DNA from: an uncultured Clostridia bacterium
GTDB taxonomy: Bacteria > Bacillota > Clostridia > Christensenellales > Borkfalkiaceae
Direction: 5' to 3'
Assembly: GCA_944337235.1 (NCBI GenBank)
Contig: CALVLK010000005.1
Coordinates: forward strand, 36,984 to 100,983
DNA length: 64,000 nt
The first letter of the stretch is position 1. Every line of letters starts with the position of its first letter. A program made the translations under genes and the position numbers. The notes under the pieces are model-generated. The model was not told where the DNA came from. It searched no databases and was given only the letters and a program-made list of their open reading frames with translations. Below are positions 47,034 to 56,652 of the stretch, in pieces.

Positions 47034-47063
47034 ATTGTAGCATAGCGAAGTCGGCGCTGTCAA
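47034..47063 (-). promoter_or_regulatory. Promoter of the T-box cys operon
   Basis: TTGACA, 18 bases, TACAAT with TGC before the -10. Confidence 0.85.
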
Positions 47064-47079
47064 GCGATTTTGCGCCCTA

Positions 47080-47703
47080 TCAGCACCCCTCTTTGATGCA
47101 CATGCCCGTAATGGCATACTCGCGCAGACATTCATTGCGCAGCACGGGCGAATAGACGCGCTGCCGCAGCAGAAAATCCACGACGACGTCGCGTACGTTC
47201 TTGCGGTCGAGCGCAAAGCCGCGCGCATCGAGCAGCAGCTCTGCGTCCTGAACGCTCATGCGGCATACGAGCGCAAGGGCGAGAATCGTGCCCTTTTCGG
47301 GATAATACTGCCCCTTGACGATTCCCTTCCACACCTCGGGCTGCAGCGAAAGTTTCTGCCCCGCGCTCTCCGCCGTTTCGCTGCAGCGGGCAAGGACCTG
47401 GGGCAGAAGGTGCGCAAAACTGTCCCGCCGGAAGCGATCTCTGAATCGGCGAAAGGGGGAGACCGGCGCAAAGCTGAAGGAAAACCATGTATCCGCCAGC
47501 CCGCGTTTGAGCGCGGCAAGCACGCCCTCCGGATCGGACTGATGGCAGATGAGCATGACGCTTTCCGGCCGCTGCACCATGTTGCCGTCTTTGCCCAGGA
47601 CGATGCGATCGGGCGCCTTATACCCCTCGACCGCGCCAAGATGGGTGAAGTCGGAATAATTTTCCATGAAAAACTCGTCGAGCGCGCGAATGTGCTGCTG
47701 CAT
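47080..47703 (-). CDS. Unknown protein downstream of parB, HTH-like C-terminal half
   Basis: 207 residues, family not recognised with confidence. Residues about 118-200 (PEVWKGIVKGQYYPEKGTIL, then ALVCRMSVQDAELLLDARGF, FLLRQRVYSPVLRNECL) follow a helix pattern seen in XRE-like domains of Firmicutes (pS...tilalal.L....a..LL..aGy.L). The N-terminal 110 residues are mixed alpha/beta with no motif. It starts 8 bases after the parB stop, so it belongs to the ftsH-parA-parB operon. Confidence 0.65.
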   Translation of the reverse strand: MQQHIRALDEFFMENYSDFTHLGAVEGYKAPDRIVLGKDGNMVQRPESVMLICHQSDPEGVLAALKRGLADTWFSFSFAPVSPFRRFRDRFRRDSFAHLLPQVLARCSETAESAGQKLSLQPEVWKGIVKGQYYPEKGTILALALVCRMSVQDAELLLDARGFALDRKNVRDVVVDFLLRQRVYSPVLRNECLREYAITGMCIKEGC

Positions 47704-47711
47704 GGCCCGCC

Positions 47712-48602
47712 TCACTCCTCGCGGCCGATGATGTCGAGGATCTCCGAAAGGCGATCGAGATCGTCGCGCGAATAGTAATCGATATAGATGCGGCCCTTCT
47801 TGTCCGTGCCGATGAGCGAGACCTTGGTGTGGAACGTCTCGCGCATACGTTCGACGAGGTGCGAAAGCTCGGCGCTCATCTGCGTCGTCTTCTGCTCCTT
47901 TTCGCGGGAGAGGACCTCGGGCGGGTTGAGCCACTGCTTCACCGCACGCTCCGTCTCGCGCACCGACCAGCCCTCTTTGACACACTTCTCCGCAAGCGCG
48001 CCCTGCGCCTCTTGCGGAACGGGCACAAACGCGCGCGCATGGCCGGAGGTGAGCTTGCCCTCCCGCACGAGCGAGATGACCTCCTCCGAAAGCGTGAGCA
48101 GGCGCAGCGTATTGGCGATCGCCGGGCGCGATTTGCCCAGGCGCTCGGCAAGCACCTCCTGCGTGAGGTGAAATTCCTCCATCAGCTTCTTCATGCCGTA
48201 CGCGGCTTCAATGGGGTTGAGATCCTCGCGCTGCAGATTTTCGATGAGCGAGACCTCCTGGATCTCGCGCTCGTCATATTCCTTGACGACGGCGGGAATG
48301 GTCGTAAGCCCCGCCTCTTTGGCGGCGCGGTAACGGCGCTCGCCCGCGATGATCATAAAGCTCCCGTCGGGATTGCGGTTGACGACGATGGGAGAGATGA
48401 CGCCGTGCTCGCGGATGGACTGCGTCAGATCGCGCAGCGCGCCCTCCTCGAACACCTTGCGCGGCTGATCGGGATTGGGAAAGATGTCGTCGAGCGGAAG
48501 TTCGCTCACGCCGTGTACGGCGGAGCCGTCCTGCGCGTTCTCGTACGCCTCTTCCGTGTCGCTGAACAGGGCGGAAAGCCCTCTGCCTAAACCTTTCGCC
48601 AT
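47712..48602 (-). CDS. parB: Chromosome partitioning protein ParB (Spo0J)
   Basis: 296 residues. An N-terminal ParA-stimulating tail (KGLGRGLSALF), a CTP-binding ParB core (IIAGERRYRAAKEAG, LIENLQREDLNPIE), a DNA-binding HTH (LTQEVLAERLGKSRPAIANT) and a C-terminal dimer domain. It binds parS, loads SMC and works with ParA. Two parS sites lie at 51561 and 51604, 3 kb away. It follows parA by 3 bases. Confidence 0.97.
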   Translation of the reverse strand: MAKGLGRGLSALFSDTEEAYENAQDGSAVHGVSELPLDDIFPNPDQPRKVFEEGALRDLTQSIREHGVISPIVVNRNPDGSFMIIAGERRYRAAKEAGLTTIPAVVKEYDEREIQEVSLIENLQREDLNPIEAAYGMKKLMEEFHLTQEVLAERLGKSRPAIANTLRLLTLSEEVISLVREGKLTSGHARAFVPVPQEAQGALAEKCVKEGWSVRETERAVKQWLNPPEVLSREKEQKTTQMSAELSHLVERMRETFHTKVSLIGTDKKGRIYIDYYSRDDLDRLSEILDIIGREE

Positions 48603-48605
48603 ATT

Positions 48606-49382
<777 letters not shown>

Positions 49383-49388
49383 ATACTA

Positions 49389-51356
49389 TCACCCGTTCTT
49401 CTTATTCTCTCCGCTCTCTTCCGCAGCGGCAGGCGTTCCCTTATTCTCGTGGAAGGGATCGTCGGGCGCCGCCTTGTCGTGTTCTTCCATATACTTGAGC
49501 ACATCCTGCCAGCTTGCGCCCTTCATGAGCATATCGACCTCTTCGGTATAGATGGTCTCCCGCTCGACGAGCACGCGCGCCATGTTGTCGAGGACGGGTC
49601 TGTGTTCAGTGAGAAGTTCGCGGGCACGGTCGTATGCCTCGGTGATGATGCGCTTGACCTCGCTGTCGATGACAGCGGCAGTCTCCTCGCTGTACGTTGT
49701 GCGCTCTTCAAAGTCGCGGCCCAGGAATACGGGACCGTCGCTCGAATAGGCAATGGGCCCGAGTTTTTCGCTCATGCCCCACTCTGTGACCATCTTCCTT
49801 GCGATCTGCGTCGCGCGGGAGATATCGCTTGTTGCGCCGGCGCAGAAATCGTGGATGACGATCTCCTCCGCAACACGCCCGCCTAGCAGGATACAGAGCT
49901 CGCCCTTGAGCTGTTTGACCGTATCTCTGCGGTTGTCGGTGTTGGGGCGGGAGAGCGTGTACCCTGCCGCCGCGCCGCGCGGGATGATCGAAACCTCCTG
50001 CACGTTCTCCTCGCTCGAGCAGAGCTTGGTCAGAATGGCATGCCCCGATTCGTGATAGGCCGTGTTCTTCTTGTCTGCCTCGGTCACGACGCGGCTCTTC
50101 TTCTGCGGCCCCATGATGACCTTGTTGATGCCCTCATAAAGCTCGAGATTGCCGATGAGGTGCTTCCCGGCACGCGCCGCAAGGATCGCCGCCTCGTTCA
50201 AAAGATTTGCAAGGTCTGCGCCCGAGAAGCCGCTCGTCATGCGGGCGATTGTTTTGAAATTAACATCCGGAGCGAGCGGCTTATTTCTTGCATGCACCTT
50301 CAGGATCTGTTCACGGCCCTTAACATCAGGCATGTTGACATAGATCTGTCTGTCGAATCTGCCCGGACGAAGCAGAGCATCGTCCAGGATATCGGCACGG
50401 TTGGTCGCCGCCATCACGATGACCCCTTCGTTTGTCTCAAAACCGTCCATCTGAACGAGGATCTGGTTGAGGGTCTGTTCCCGCTCATCATGTCCACCGC
50501 CCAGGCCCGCTCCACGCTGACGGCCGACGGCATCGATCTCGTCGATAAAAATAATGCAGGGCTGATTGCGTTTTGCCAGGTCAAACAGGTCACGCACACG
50601 CGAGGCACCCACACCGACATACATCTCAACGAAGTCGGAGCCGCTGACCGAGAAGAAGGGAACCCCTGCCTCCCCCGCGACCGCCTTGGCAAAGAGGGTC
50701 TTACCCGTTCCGGGAGGGCCGACGAGCAGCACGCCCTTGGGAATCTTCGCCCCGAGATCGGCAAACTTCTTCGGGGTCTTTAAGAACTCAACAACCTCGG
50801 CAAGTTCTTCTTTCTCCTCTTCGGCCCCGGCGACGTCGGAAAATCTAACTTTAATATTCGTAGATACCCTCGCCTTGGTCTTGCCGAAGTTCATCACCTT
50901 GCCGCCACCGCCTGCCGTTGCACGCATCACCATGATGATCGCAACGATGCCGATCGCAAGCATGCCGAAGTAAAGAATGTTGCTCCACCCCGCCCCCGCA
51001 TTGGGATTGGTATAGTCGTAATCTTCCAGCGAGCCGTTCGCCATCCATTCGTCCACAACGATGGTCTGAAGGGCTTCTGCATCGTACAGGCTTACGAAGT
51101 TTGCCCAACAGGAATAGTTGGTGTCGTTTACTTCGTTGTAGCCATAGACGATGTATCCGTCAATGACGACCTTCTTGATCGTACCCGTTCTGCCTTCTTC
51201 CGTGGTCGCATCTTCATCGCCGAGGATCCGCTCCTGAAACTCTGCAGCAGAGATCTGCCTGCTGTTTCTGCTGATCGTCGTCATCATGAAATATATTCCA
51301 ACTGCGAGCACACCAACCAGAATGAATGCGATCACAAACTTGACTGTCTTACTCAA
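49389..51356 (-). CDS. ftsH: ATP-dependent zinc metalloprotease FtsH
   Basis: 655 residues. Two membrane helices (about 7-25 and 127-145), AAA module with Walker A GPPGTGKT (213-220), arginine finger region RPGRFDR, and protease zinc site HESGH (435-439). Membrane quality-control protease. The start codon is TTG, supported by AAAAGGAG about 8 bases upstream; no ATG lies nearby in frame. Confidence 0.97.
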   Translation of the reverse strand: MSKTVKFVIAFILVGVLAVGIYFMMTTISRNSRQISAAEFQERILGDEDATTEEGRTGTIKKVVIDGYIVYGYNEVNDTNYSCWANFVSLYDAEALQTIVVDEWMANGSLEDYDYTNPNAGAGWSNILYFGMLAIGIVAIIMVMRATAGGGGKVMNFGKTKARVSTNIKVRFSDVAGAEEEKEELAEVVEFLKTPKKFADLGAKIPKGVLLVGPPGTGKTLFAKAVAGEAGVPFFSVSGSDFVEMYVGVGASRVRDLFDLAKRNQPCIIFIDEIDAVGRQRGAGLGGGHDEREQTLNQILVQMDGFETNEGVIVMAATNRADILDDALLRPGRFDRQIYVNMPDVKGREQILKVHARNKPLAPDVNFKTIARMTSGFSGADLANLLNEAAILAARAGKHLIGNLELYEGINKVIMGPQKKSRVVTEADKKNTAYHESGHAILTKLCSSEENVQEVSIIPRGAAAGYTLSRPNTDNRRDTVKQLKGELCILLGGRVAEEIVIHDFCAGATSDISRATQIARKMVTEWGMSEKLGPIAYSSDGPVFLGRDFEERTTYSEETAAVIDSEVKRIITEAYDRARELLTEHRPVLDNMARVLVERETIYTEEVDMLMKGASWQDVLKYMEEHDKAAPDDPFHENKGTPAAAEESGENKKNG

Positions 51357-51411
51357 TGCTGTCTCCTTTTAGATTTTCTCACACACTCATTGTGTGCGGT
51401 TTGCGAATGAT

Positions 51412-51440
51412 ATTGTATCATATTGCAGAAGGATTTGCAA
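51412..51440 (-). promoter_or_regulatory. Promoter of ftsH-parA-parB
   Basis: TTGCAA, 17 bases, TACAAT with TGA before the -10. A small hairpin CACACA-CTCAT-TGTGTG lies in the leader. Confidence 0.8.
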
Positions 51441-51560
51441 GCATTTATGGGAAATTCTCCCTACTTTTCAAAAATTACACCCACTTTTCGTCTTTGCATT
51501 GGTTTTTATAGGAAAACAGCAGCGTTTTCTTACTGCACCACACCCTTTTTGCTTCAAAAG

Positions 51561-51576
51561 TGTTTCATGTGAAACA
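51561..51576. promoter_or_regulatory. parS site (one deviation)
   Basis: TGTTTCATGTGAAACA; one base from the palindromic parS consensus TGTTTCACGTGAAACA. Confidence 0.85.
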
Positions 51577-51603
51577 CACAGAGGATTTTCCCGCAAAAAA
51601 CGG

Positions 51604-51619
51604 TGTTCCACGTGAAACA
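51604..51619. promoter_or_regulatory. parS site (exact consensus)
   Basis: TGTTCCACGTGAAACA, identical to the well-known B. subtilis parS 16-mer. It is 27 bases from the first site. Confidence 0.95.
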
Positions 51620-51627
51620 TTGTACGC

Positions 51628-51657
51628 AAAAAGGCATCCGCAGTGCGGATGCCTTTT
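51628..51657. terminator. Terminator of cvpA
   Basis: AAAGGCATCCGC-AGT-GCGGATGCCTTT with U-tract on both strands. Confidence 0.88.
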
Positions 51658-51679
51658 ATGATGTGATGAAATTGTACTG

Positions 51680-52441
51680 TCAGACAACAAGCCCCTCTGT
51701 GAGATCGAAAAACCACTGTCCGGACACGGCGTAGCTTGTGGCTGCAACAAACCAATCAGATACAAATATCTTGCCAATGATCGGGCTGGATGCAATGTAG
51801 CTGTGCAACGACTCGAACGGAAGATACTGGCAGATGAGAAGCAAAACAAAGAGCACAAGTACCGCTTCCAACAGTCCGAAGATCCCGCCGAGCAGACGAT
51901 TGACGATGCGAAGCGGCGAAAATTTTTCGATGAGCTCGGTCGAGATACGCGAAAGCAGCCAAAAGCCCAGGCGAACAAGCACAAACAACAACACAAAGGA
52001 AATCAAAACTGAAATCCAGTTTGCAAGAGAAGCACCGAGCATTTGCGCCACTGTCGTTCCTGCGGAAATAACTGCGCCGTCTGAAAAATTCAGATCAATG
52101 ATGAGCCTGGAGAAAAATCCGACCCCGAGCGACGAAAGCGTGTCGCTCAGCTCCGCCCCCGTAATATCGGAAGCAAGGGCGTTAAAGTATGGCTCTTTAT
52201 CGGCAAATCCGTTCGCAATGCCGTTTGCGATCGCGGAAGTCATGCCAAAGGCACTCTCCAAAAAGTTTCTGAACGAAACGCAGAAGAAAACTGCAAAGAT
52301 GATGGAAAAAACTGTGCCGGCAATTTTACAGACCGACTTGATGAAGCCCTGATTGGATCCGAGTGCAATGCCGCAAATCAAAATTGCAAGGGCGATCACA
52401 TCAAGAATCCATGCGCTTGAAGCAAGCAAAGATGTTTGCAT
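51680..52441 (-). CDS. cvpA: CvpA-family membrane protein
   Basis: 253 residues with four membrane segments: about 9-50, then a 70-residue loop, then 135-160 and 178-205. ILDVIALAILICGIALGSNQG at the N-terminus and RIVNRLLGGIFGLLEAVLVL in the second half are typical of CvpA/colicin V production proteins. Cellular role in Firmicutes unknown. Ribosome site AGGAGG. Confidence 0.85.
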   Translation of the reverse strand: MQTSLLASSAWILDVIALAILICGIALGSNQGFIKSVCKIAGTVFSIIFAVFFCVSFRNFLESAFGMTSAIANGIANGFADKEPYFNALASDITGAELSDTLSSLGVGFFSRLIIDLNFSDGAVISAGTTVAQMLGASLANWISVLISFVLLFVLVRLGFWLLSRISTELIEKFSPLRIVNRLLGGIFGLLEAVLVLFVLLLICQYLPFESLHSYIASSPIIGKIFVSDWFVAATSYAVSGQWFFDLTEGLVV

Positions 52442-52486
52442 AATATCCTCCTAATTGAATTTGGGATCCTCGCCCTGTGTACTCCA

Positions 52487-52515
52487 ATTATACCACATTT
52501 TTCCGTTTTTGTCCC
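52487..52515 (-). promoter_or_regulatory. Promoter of cvpA
   Basis: GGGACA, 17 bases, TATAAT on the minus strand. Confidence 0.65.
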
Positions 52516-52532
52516 TGATTTTTAGAAGAAAA

Positions 52533-52562
52533 GAATAAAGTGTTACATTTTCGGAAATAATA
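52533..52562 (+). promoter_or_regulatory. Sigma-F-like promoter of yyaC
   Basis: GAATA, 15 bases, GGAAATAATA. The -10 fits the GGNNANAHTR forespore pattern fully and the -35 matches GYATA at 4 of 5. It lies 21 bases before the yyaC ATG. Confidence 0.5.
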
Positions 52563-52583
52563 CGGCGGACAAGAGGGGGGACC

Positions 52584-53150
52584 ATGGAATATTGTTTTCA
52601 TAGCTGCAATACGATTGCAAGAGAGGGACTGACAGCCGTACTGAAACGATTTTTGCCGCAGGGGCAAATGCCCGTTGTCGTATGTATCGGGAGCGATCTG
52701 GTCGCGGGCGACAGCCTGGGCCCTTTGACGGGTACGATGCTCTGCCGCAAAGCGCAACAGAACAGATGTTTTATATATGGTACGCTTCACACACCGATCA
52801 CGGCAAAGGAGGCAAACTATATGCCGGACTTTTTGCAAAAGACACATCCGCACATTCCCGTGATCGCGATCGACGCTGCCGTGGGGCCGCGCGAGGAGAT
52901 CGGACTGATCAAAATCAGCAATACGCCGCTCATGCCAGGCGCAGGCGCAAACAAAAAATTAAAACCGATCGGTCAGATCTCTATCTTAGGCATCGTCGCA
53001 GAAAAGACGGCGTTCTCCATTACAAAACTAAATTACACGCGGCTGAACACGATCTATCATATGGCGGAGCTCATTACAACAGGCATTTTACAATTTCTTG
53101 ATTATAAACAAATGTTCGTATTTGATACTCGCTCCATATCAAATAAATGA
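52584..53150 (+). CDS. yyaC: YyaC-family (DUF1256) sporulation-associated protein
   Basis: 188 residues. The fold is that of GPR-like/HybD phosphorylase-protease proteins: VVVCIGSDLVAGDSLGPLTG and VIAIDAAVGPREEIG carry the two aspartates of the family, and GQISILGIVA follows. B. subtilis yyaC also lies beside parAB near the origin and is forespore-expressed. GAGGGGGG ribosome site. Divergent from cvpA. Confidence 0.9.
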   Translation: MEYCFHSCNTIAREGLTAVLKRFLPQGQMPVVVCIGSDLVAGDSLGPLTGTMLCRKAQQNRCFIYGTLHTPITAKEANYMPDFLQKTHPHIPVIAIDAAVGPREEIGLIKISNTPLMPGAGANKKLKPIGQISILGIVAEKTAFSITKLNYTRLNTIYHMAELITTGILQFLDYKQMFVFDTRSISNK

Positions 53151-53217
53151 ACATGGTTTGCGAAAAAATGTTAATTTCAAACAAAAATAAAACAGGGTGT
53201 AAAATGTCTGCAAAAAT

Positions 53218-53246
53218 TTGACGAATGGAGAAAAATAGGATAAAAT
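53218..53246 (+). promoter_or_regulatory. Promoter of the 53274 small gene
   Basis: TTGACG, 17 bases, TAAAAT. Confidence 0.8.
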
Positions 53247-53273
53247 ATAAAAAAACAAAAGGAGTAAAAGATT

Positions 53274-53498
53274 ATGATCAAGAAGACCAAGACCAAGGTT
53301 TTTGATACCGATACCGCATCCGTCCTCAAAAAGGCGACCTACGGAGAATTCGGCGATCCCGCCGGCTATGAGGAAACGCTGTACCAGACCCCCGAAGGCG
53401 ACTATTTCATGTACACGAACGGCGGTCCAGAATCCCCTTACAAGGGCGAAAAGATCGCGTCCGTCTGCAAGGCAAAGGCGCTTGAGATGCTCAAATAA
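53274..53498 (+). CDS. Small conserved-looking protein
   Basis: 74 residues, function unknown. The middle (YEETLYQTPEGDYFMYTNGG) is a compact beta-type motif that I recall from small clostridial proteins of unknown role. Basic N-terminus (MIKKTKTKVF). AAAGGAG ribosome site, own promoter and own terminator make it a well-delimited single gene. Confidence 0.8.
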   Translation: MIKKTKTKVFDTDTASVLKKATYGEFGDPAGYEETLYQTPEGDYFMYTNGGPESPYKGEKIASVCKAKALEMLK

Positions 53499-53514
53499 CG
53501 GCAAGAACATTACT

Positions 53515-53545
53515 CCCCGGGAAAGTTCCCGGGGATATTTTATAC
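53515..53545 (+). terminator. Terminator of the 53274 gene
   Basis: CCCCGGGAA-AG-TTCCCGGGG, then ATATTTTAT. Confidence 0.8.
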
Positions 53546-53591
53546 GCAAATATACATCTTTGCCGCGTACATTCCGCCGGCAGGAGAGGAG

Positions 53592-53630
53592 AAAAAGAGG
53601 AGGGCTTATTTTATCAGGCCTTCCTCTTTT
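53592..53630. terminator. Terminator of the rpmH-to-jag operon
   Basis: AAAAGAGGA...TCCTCTTTT with inner GGC/GCC pairs. T-tails on both strands. Confidence 0.75.
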
Positions 53631-53647
53631 GCAGATCTTATTATAAA

Positions 53648-54547
53648 TTATTCGTCCTTCTGTTCCTGGGTGGTCTCACCGTCGGCATTTTCGTCGCGCG
53701 AGTTCCCGAGATAGGTGCCGAAGAAGCCGGAAAAGCTTCCCTTCTTATAGCCGCTCTGCGTTCTTCCGAGCGTCGTTCCCGAGCTCTGCGGCGTACTCTC
53801 CTTGGGCAGTTCGCGCTTGGGGTAGATCTTTCTGCCGTCGCGGTCATAGCCATTGTTGTCCGTTCTTCTTTCGCGGTAGCGATCCTTTCCGCCCCGTCCG
53901 CCGCGGTTCCTGTCGAACGTACGCATATTCTTTGGAATGATGACGACGAATCTTGCCGGCTCTTTTCCCTCGCTCTTGGTGGTGACGTTTTCATCGTCAA
54001 CGAGTGCGGCATGGATGATGCGGCGCTCGTACGGGTTCATCGGTTCAAGGCGTACGCGCTTTCCAAGCCGGACTGCCTTTGCCGCCATCTTTGCGGCGAC
54101 GCGTCTGAGCGTCTCCTCCCGCTCTTCACGGTAATTCCCGCAATCGACGACCACACGCTTGTAGTCCGTTCTGCCCGTATTGGCAACGGCGCCGGCGAGG
54201 ATCTGAACGGCGTCGATAAATTCGCCGCGGCGCCCGATCACGCTCTTTGCCGAGGCGGTCGTCAGCTCAATGACGATGCGCTCGCCCTCTTCGGTGAGCG
54301 TCACGACGACATCCTGCCCGACGCGTTCGAACAATCCCTCGAGAAAGCGCACGGCGCGCTCCCCGTCTGTCAGCCGCTCCACGCGCTTGATCGATACCTG
54401 TGCGGGCGCGGCGCCGATCCCGAACAGTCCGCCCTTCTTCCCTTCGTCAAGCACAACGATCTCGGCGTCCTCGCGGTTGAGCCCCATTTCGGCAAGGCCC
54501 GCAGCGATCGCCTCCTCTGCTGTTTTTCCTGTAAAAACTTTTTCCAT
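53648..54547 (-). CDS. jag: Jag / KhpB RNA-binding protein
   Basis: 299 residues. Jag_N domain (1-50, FTGKTAEEAIAAGLAEMG), KH domain (about 75-145, SAKSVIGRRGEFIDAVQ), R3H domain (about 148-212, MNPYERRIIHAAL). A long basic, Gly/Arg/Tyr-rich tail with GFFGTYLGNS near the end is longer than in most Jag proteins. It binds RNA and partners the YidC/SpoIIIJ insertase, encoded just upstream. Confidence 0.95.
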   Translation of the reverse strand: MEKVFTGKTAEEAIAAGLAEMGLNREDAEIVVLDEGKKGGLFGIGAAPAQVSIKRVERLTDGERAVRFLEGLFERVGQDVVVTLTEEGERIVIELTTASAKSVIGRRGEFIDAVQILAGAVANTGRTDYKRVVVDCGNYREEREETLRRVAAKMAAKAVRLGKRVRLEPMNPYERRIIHAALVDDENVTTKSEGKEPARFVVIIPKNMRTFDRNRGGRGGKDRYRERRTDNNGYDRDGRKIYPKRELPKESTPQSSGTTLGRTQSGYKKGSFSGFFGTYLGNSRDENADGETTQEQKDE

Positions 54548-54568
54548 AACCGTTCTCCTATTGAGAAA

Positions 54569-56008
54569 TTACTTTCCGCCCTTTTTGTTTTTATTTTTCT
54601 TTTCTTCTTTATTTTTCTCCATCCAGTCGTAGGTGCGCGTGTACTTGGCGCGGATCGCCTCCTCCTCGCGTTTGTTGAAGATCCTGCCCAAAACAAGATT
54701 CGAGATGAGCGTAACAAGAATGGATATGATGCTACTCACGGCAATATAGATGGAGAATGCCGCCGTCCACATGAAGCCCGTAATGGCATAGATGAGCGGC
54801 ATGATGATGAGCATCATCTTCTGCATCCTGTTGCCCTGTCCGTCGACGGTGGAATACTGGTTGCTCTCCTTCGAGCTCTTCATCGCAATGAACTGCGAAA
54901 GCACCATAAGTCCGATCGTGAGCACGATCATGATATAGTAGCCGTTCGGCGTCTCCTTCTCCTCCTGCAGGTGCGCCGTGAGAAGGTCATACTCGCTCTG
55001 CGAGAACACCTCTGTAATGCTGCGCTCCTCTTCTCCCCAGGCGTCCATGCGGATACCGTCGGAGAAGGACTGCGTAAATGCGGAATATTCCTGAATCGGG
55101 TGGGCATAGGAGACGTCCGGATACCACACGTTTTTGATCCAGAGGAAGCTGGGGCTGTTCTCCGAACGGAAGTGATTTGCAGCGGCCTCCGCCCCCAACT
55201 CCTCGAAATAGCTGCGGCAGGCGTCTCCGACCGATTCGCCCGCAGCGACATATTCGTCGAGCGCTGCCTTCAGCGCCGCATCCTGCTGATTATAATACAT
55301 CTTATCGACGTCGATGCGGTATTCCCGCGTCACCGTCGTGTCGTCGAGCGAATAGCTGTAATAGATATAGGCGTCTTCGCGCGCCGAGCGCACCTCCATG
55401 CGCGTGGCGCTTCCGCTGACCGTCACGGTATAGGTGATATCGCCGATGACATGGGGCTCGGAATAGTCCCAGTCGATGACGGGCCGCCCGTCGTCTGCAG
55501 CGCCTTCGCGGTCGAGGCGGTACTCCTGGCCGTTCACCGAGCCGTCGACGGTATATTTCATGACGGCGGCATTGTAGGCGTGCGCCATCCCCTCGTACAT
55601 TTCGAGGTTGGCATACTGCGAATAGCTCTGAAACGCCGCAACGGCGACAAAAAGTATAACGATCGAGATGATCATGGGAAGGCAGGCGCCCAACATGCCG
55701 GCACCGTTCTTCTTCTGGATCTCCATCATCTTCTGGTTGTACATCTTGCTGTCGTTGCGGTACTGCTGCTGCAGGCGCTCCATCTCTTCCTTGCGTTCGC
55801 GCATCATCAGCGTCTGCTTGCGCATCTTAAAGCGCTGATAGACGTCGAACGGGGTCGTGATCGCCTTGAGAATGAGCGTAAAGACAATGACGCCGACACC
55901 AACGATGCCGACTCCCTCTACGATGACTTTGACAAATTGTCCCAGCCAGTTGAGGTCGATATAGAACCCCTCCTGCAGGAATTGAAAAATGACCGATGTC
56001 GCGTTCAT
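54569..56008 (-). CDS. yidC: Membrane protein insertase YidC/SpoIIIJ with large extracellular insertion
   Basis: 479 residues against about 250-280 for usual Firmicute YidC. TM1 (VGVGVIVFTLILKAI), the cytoplasmic coiled-coil hairpin (MRERKEEMERLQQQYRNDSK) and TM2 (MIISIVILFVAVAAF) are normal. About 220 residues then follow before TM3 (IMIVLTIGLMVLSQF), in the loop that faces outside. The TM1 arginine needed in SpoIIIJ seems to be Lys here (LKAITTP). ATG at 56008 has no clear ribosome site; a TTG lies two codons upstream. Confidence 0.92.
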   Translation of the reverse strand: MNATSVIFQFLQEGFYIDLNWLGQFVKVIVEGVGIVGVGVIVFTLILKAITTPFDVYQRFKMRKQTLMMRERKEEMERLQQQYRNDSKMYNQKMMEIQKKNGAGMLGACLPMIISIVILFVAVAAFQSYSQYANLEMYEGMAHAYNAAVMKYTVDGSVNGQEYRLDREGAADDGRPVIDWDYSEPHVIGDITYTVTVSGSATRMEVRSAREDAYIYYSYSLDDTTVTREYRIDVDKMYYNQQDAALKAALDEYVAAGESVGDACRSYFEELGAEAAANHFRSENSPSFLWIKNVWYPDVSYAHPIQEYSAFTQSFSDGIRMDAWGEEERSITEVFSQSEYDLLTAHLQEEKETPNGYYIMIVLTIGLMVLSQFIAMKSSKESNQYSTVDGQGNRMQKMMLIIMPLIYAITGFMWTAAFSIYIAVSSIISILVTLISNLVLGRIFNKREEEAIRAKYTRTYDWMEKNKEEKKNKNKKGGK

Positions 56009-56029
56009 AGGCAAATTTGTTTGGCGCGG

Positions 56030-56311
56030 CTATAAGAGCCACTTCTTTTTATATGGAAGCTCGGGCGCGGGGTCGATCCCGCCCTTCGAAAGGGGATTGC
56101 ACCGCAGAATGCGCCATGCCCCGAGCAAAATGCCGATCACTGCCCCGAAGTTGTTGATACACCGCTTGGTATATTCCGAACAGGTCGGCTGATACAGACA
56201 GGTGTGACGGGAGAGATGCCTCTGATAAAAACAGATCATCCTGATGCACAGCCCCTTGATATAGGGGCGGAATACCCATTTTCTGAGCAGCTGACAATTG
56301 TCGCGCAGCAC
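56030..56311 (-). CDS. yidD: YidD-family membrane-insertion accessory protein
   Basis: The core is unmistakable: FYQRHLSRHTCLYQPTCSEYT, then ILRCNPLSKGGIDPAP. The start is unclear: GTG at 56311 (93 residues, ACGGGA upstream) is used here. TTG at 56332 overlaps the rnpA stop, and ATG at 56239 would give 69 residues, closer to the family norm. It lies between rnpA and yidC as in most bacteria. Confidence 0.85.
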   Translation of the reverse strand: MLRDNCQLLRKWVFRPYIKGLCIRMICFYQRHLSRHTCLYQPTCSEYTKRCINNFGAVIGILLGAWRILRCNPLSKGGIDPAPELPYKKKWLL

Positions 56312-56321
56312 GCGTTTCCCG

Positions 56322-56645
56322 TCAATTTGCAAGCAGGTGTTCCCGCTTTGCAATTTTTTCGATGTCCCGTACAAAGGCATGATAGGAATACTCCTCTGCC
56401 TGTCTTGGAATGAGAAGGTAACAGCCTGTAACAAGCATCTGCGCGCGCGCAGAAAATGCCGCCCGCAGCAGTCGCTTGATGCGGTTGCGCTGAACGCTCT
56501 TGCCGTATTTTTTTCCCACACACACCGCCATGCGGATGTGATCGGCGGGGATATATACAAAGGTGAGCACACTTCCGTGCGCCCGCTTGCCCTGTTTGAA
56601 GACGGCAGAGATCTCCTTTCTCTTTTTTAGGCGCTTATAGATCAT
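56322..56645 (-). CDS. rnpA: Ribonuclease P protein component
   Basis: 107 residues. FKQGKRAHGSVLTFVYIP and the RNR motif in KKYGKSVQRNRIKRLLR are diagnostic. It binds RNase P RNA for tRNA 5' maturation. The ATG starts 8 bases after the rpmH stop, so reinitiation is likely. Confidence 0.95.
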   Translation of the reverse strand: MIYKRLKKRKEISAVFKQGKRAHGSVLTFVYIPADHIRMAVCVGKKYGKSVQRNRIKRLLRAAFSARAQMLVTGCYLLIPRQAEEYSYHAFVRDIEKIAKREHLLAN

Positions 56646-56652
56646 CCCTCGC

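Noticed and set aside
51468-51755. A minus-strand frame spanning the parS sites
   Set aside because: It crosses a terminator and two parS sites and overlaps the end of cvpA. No domain.
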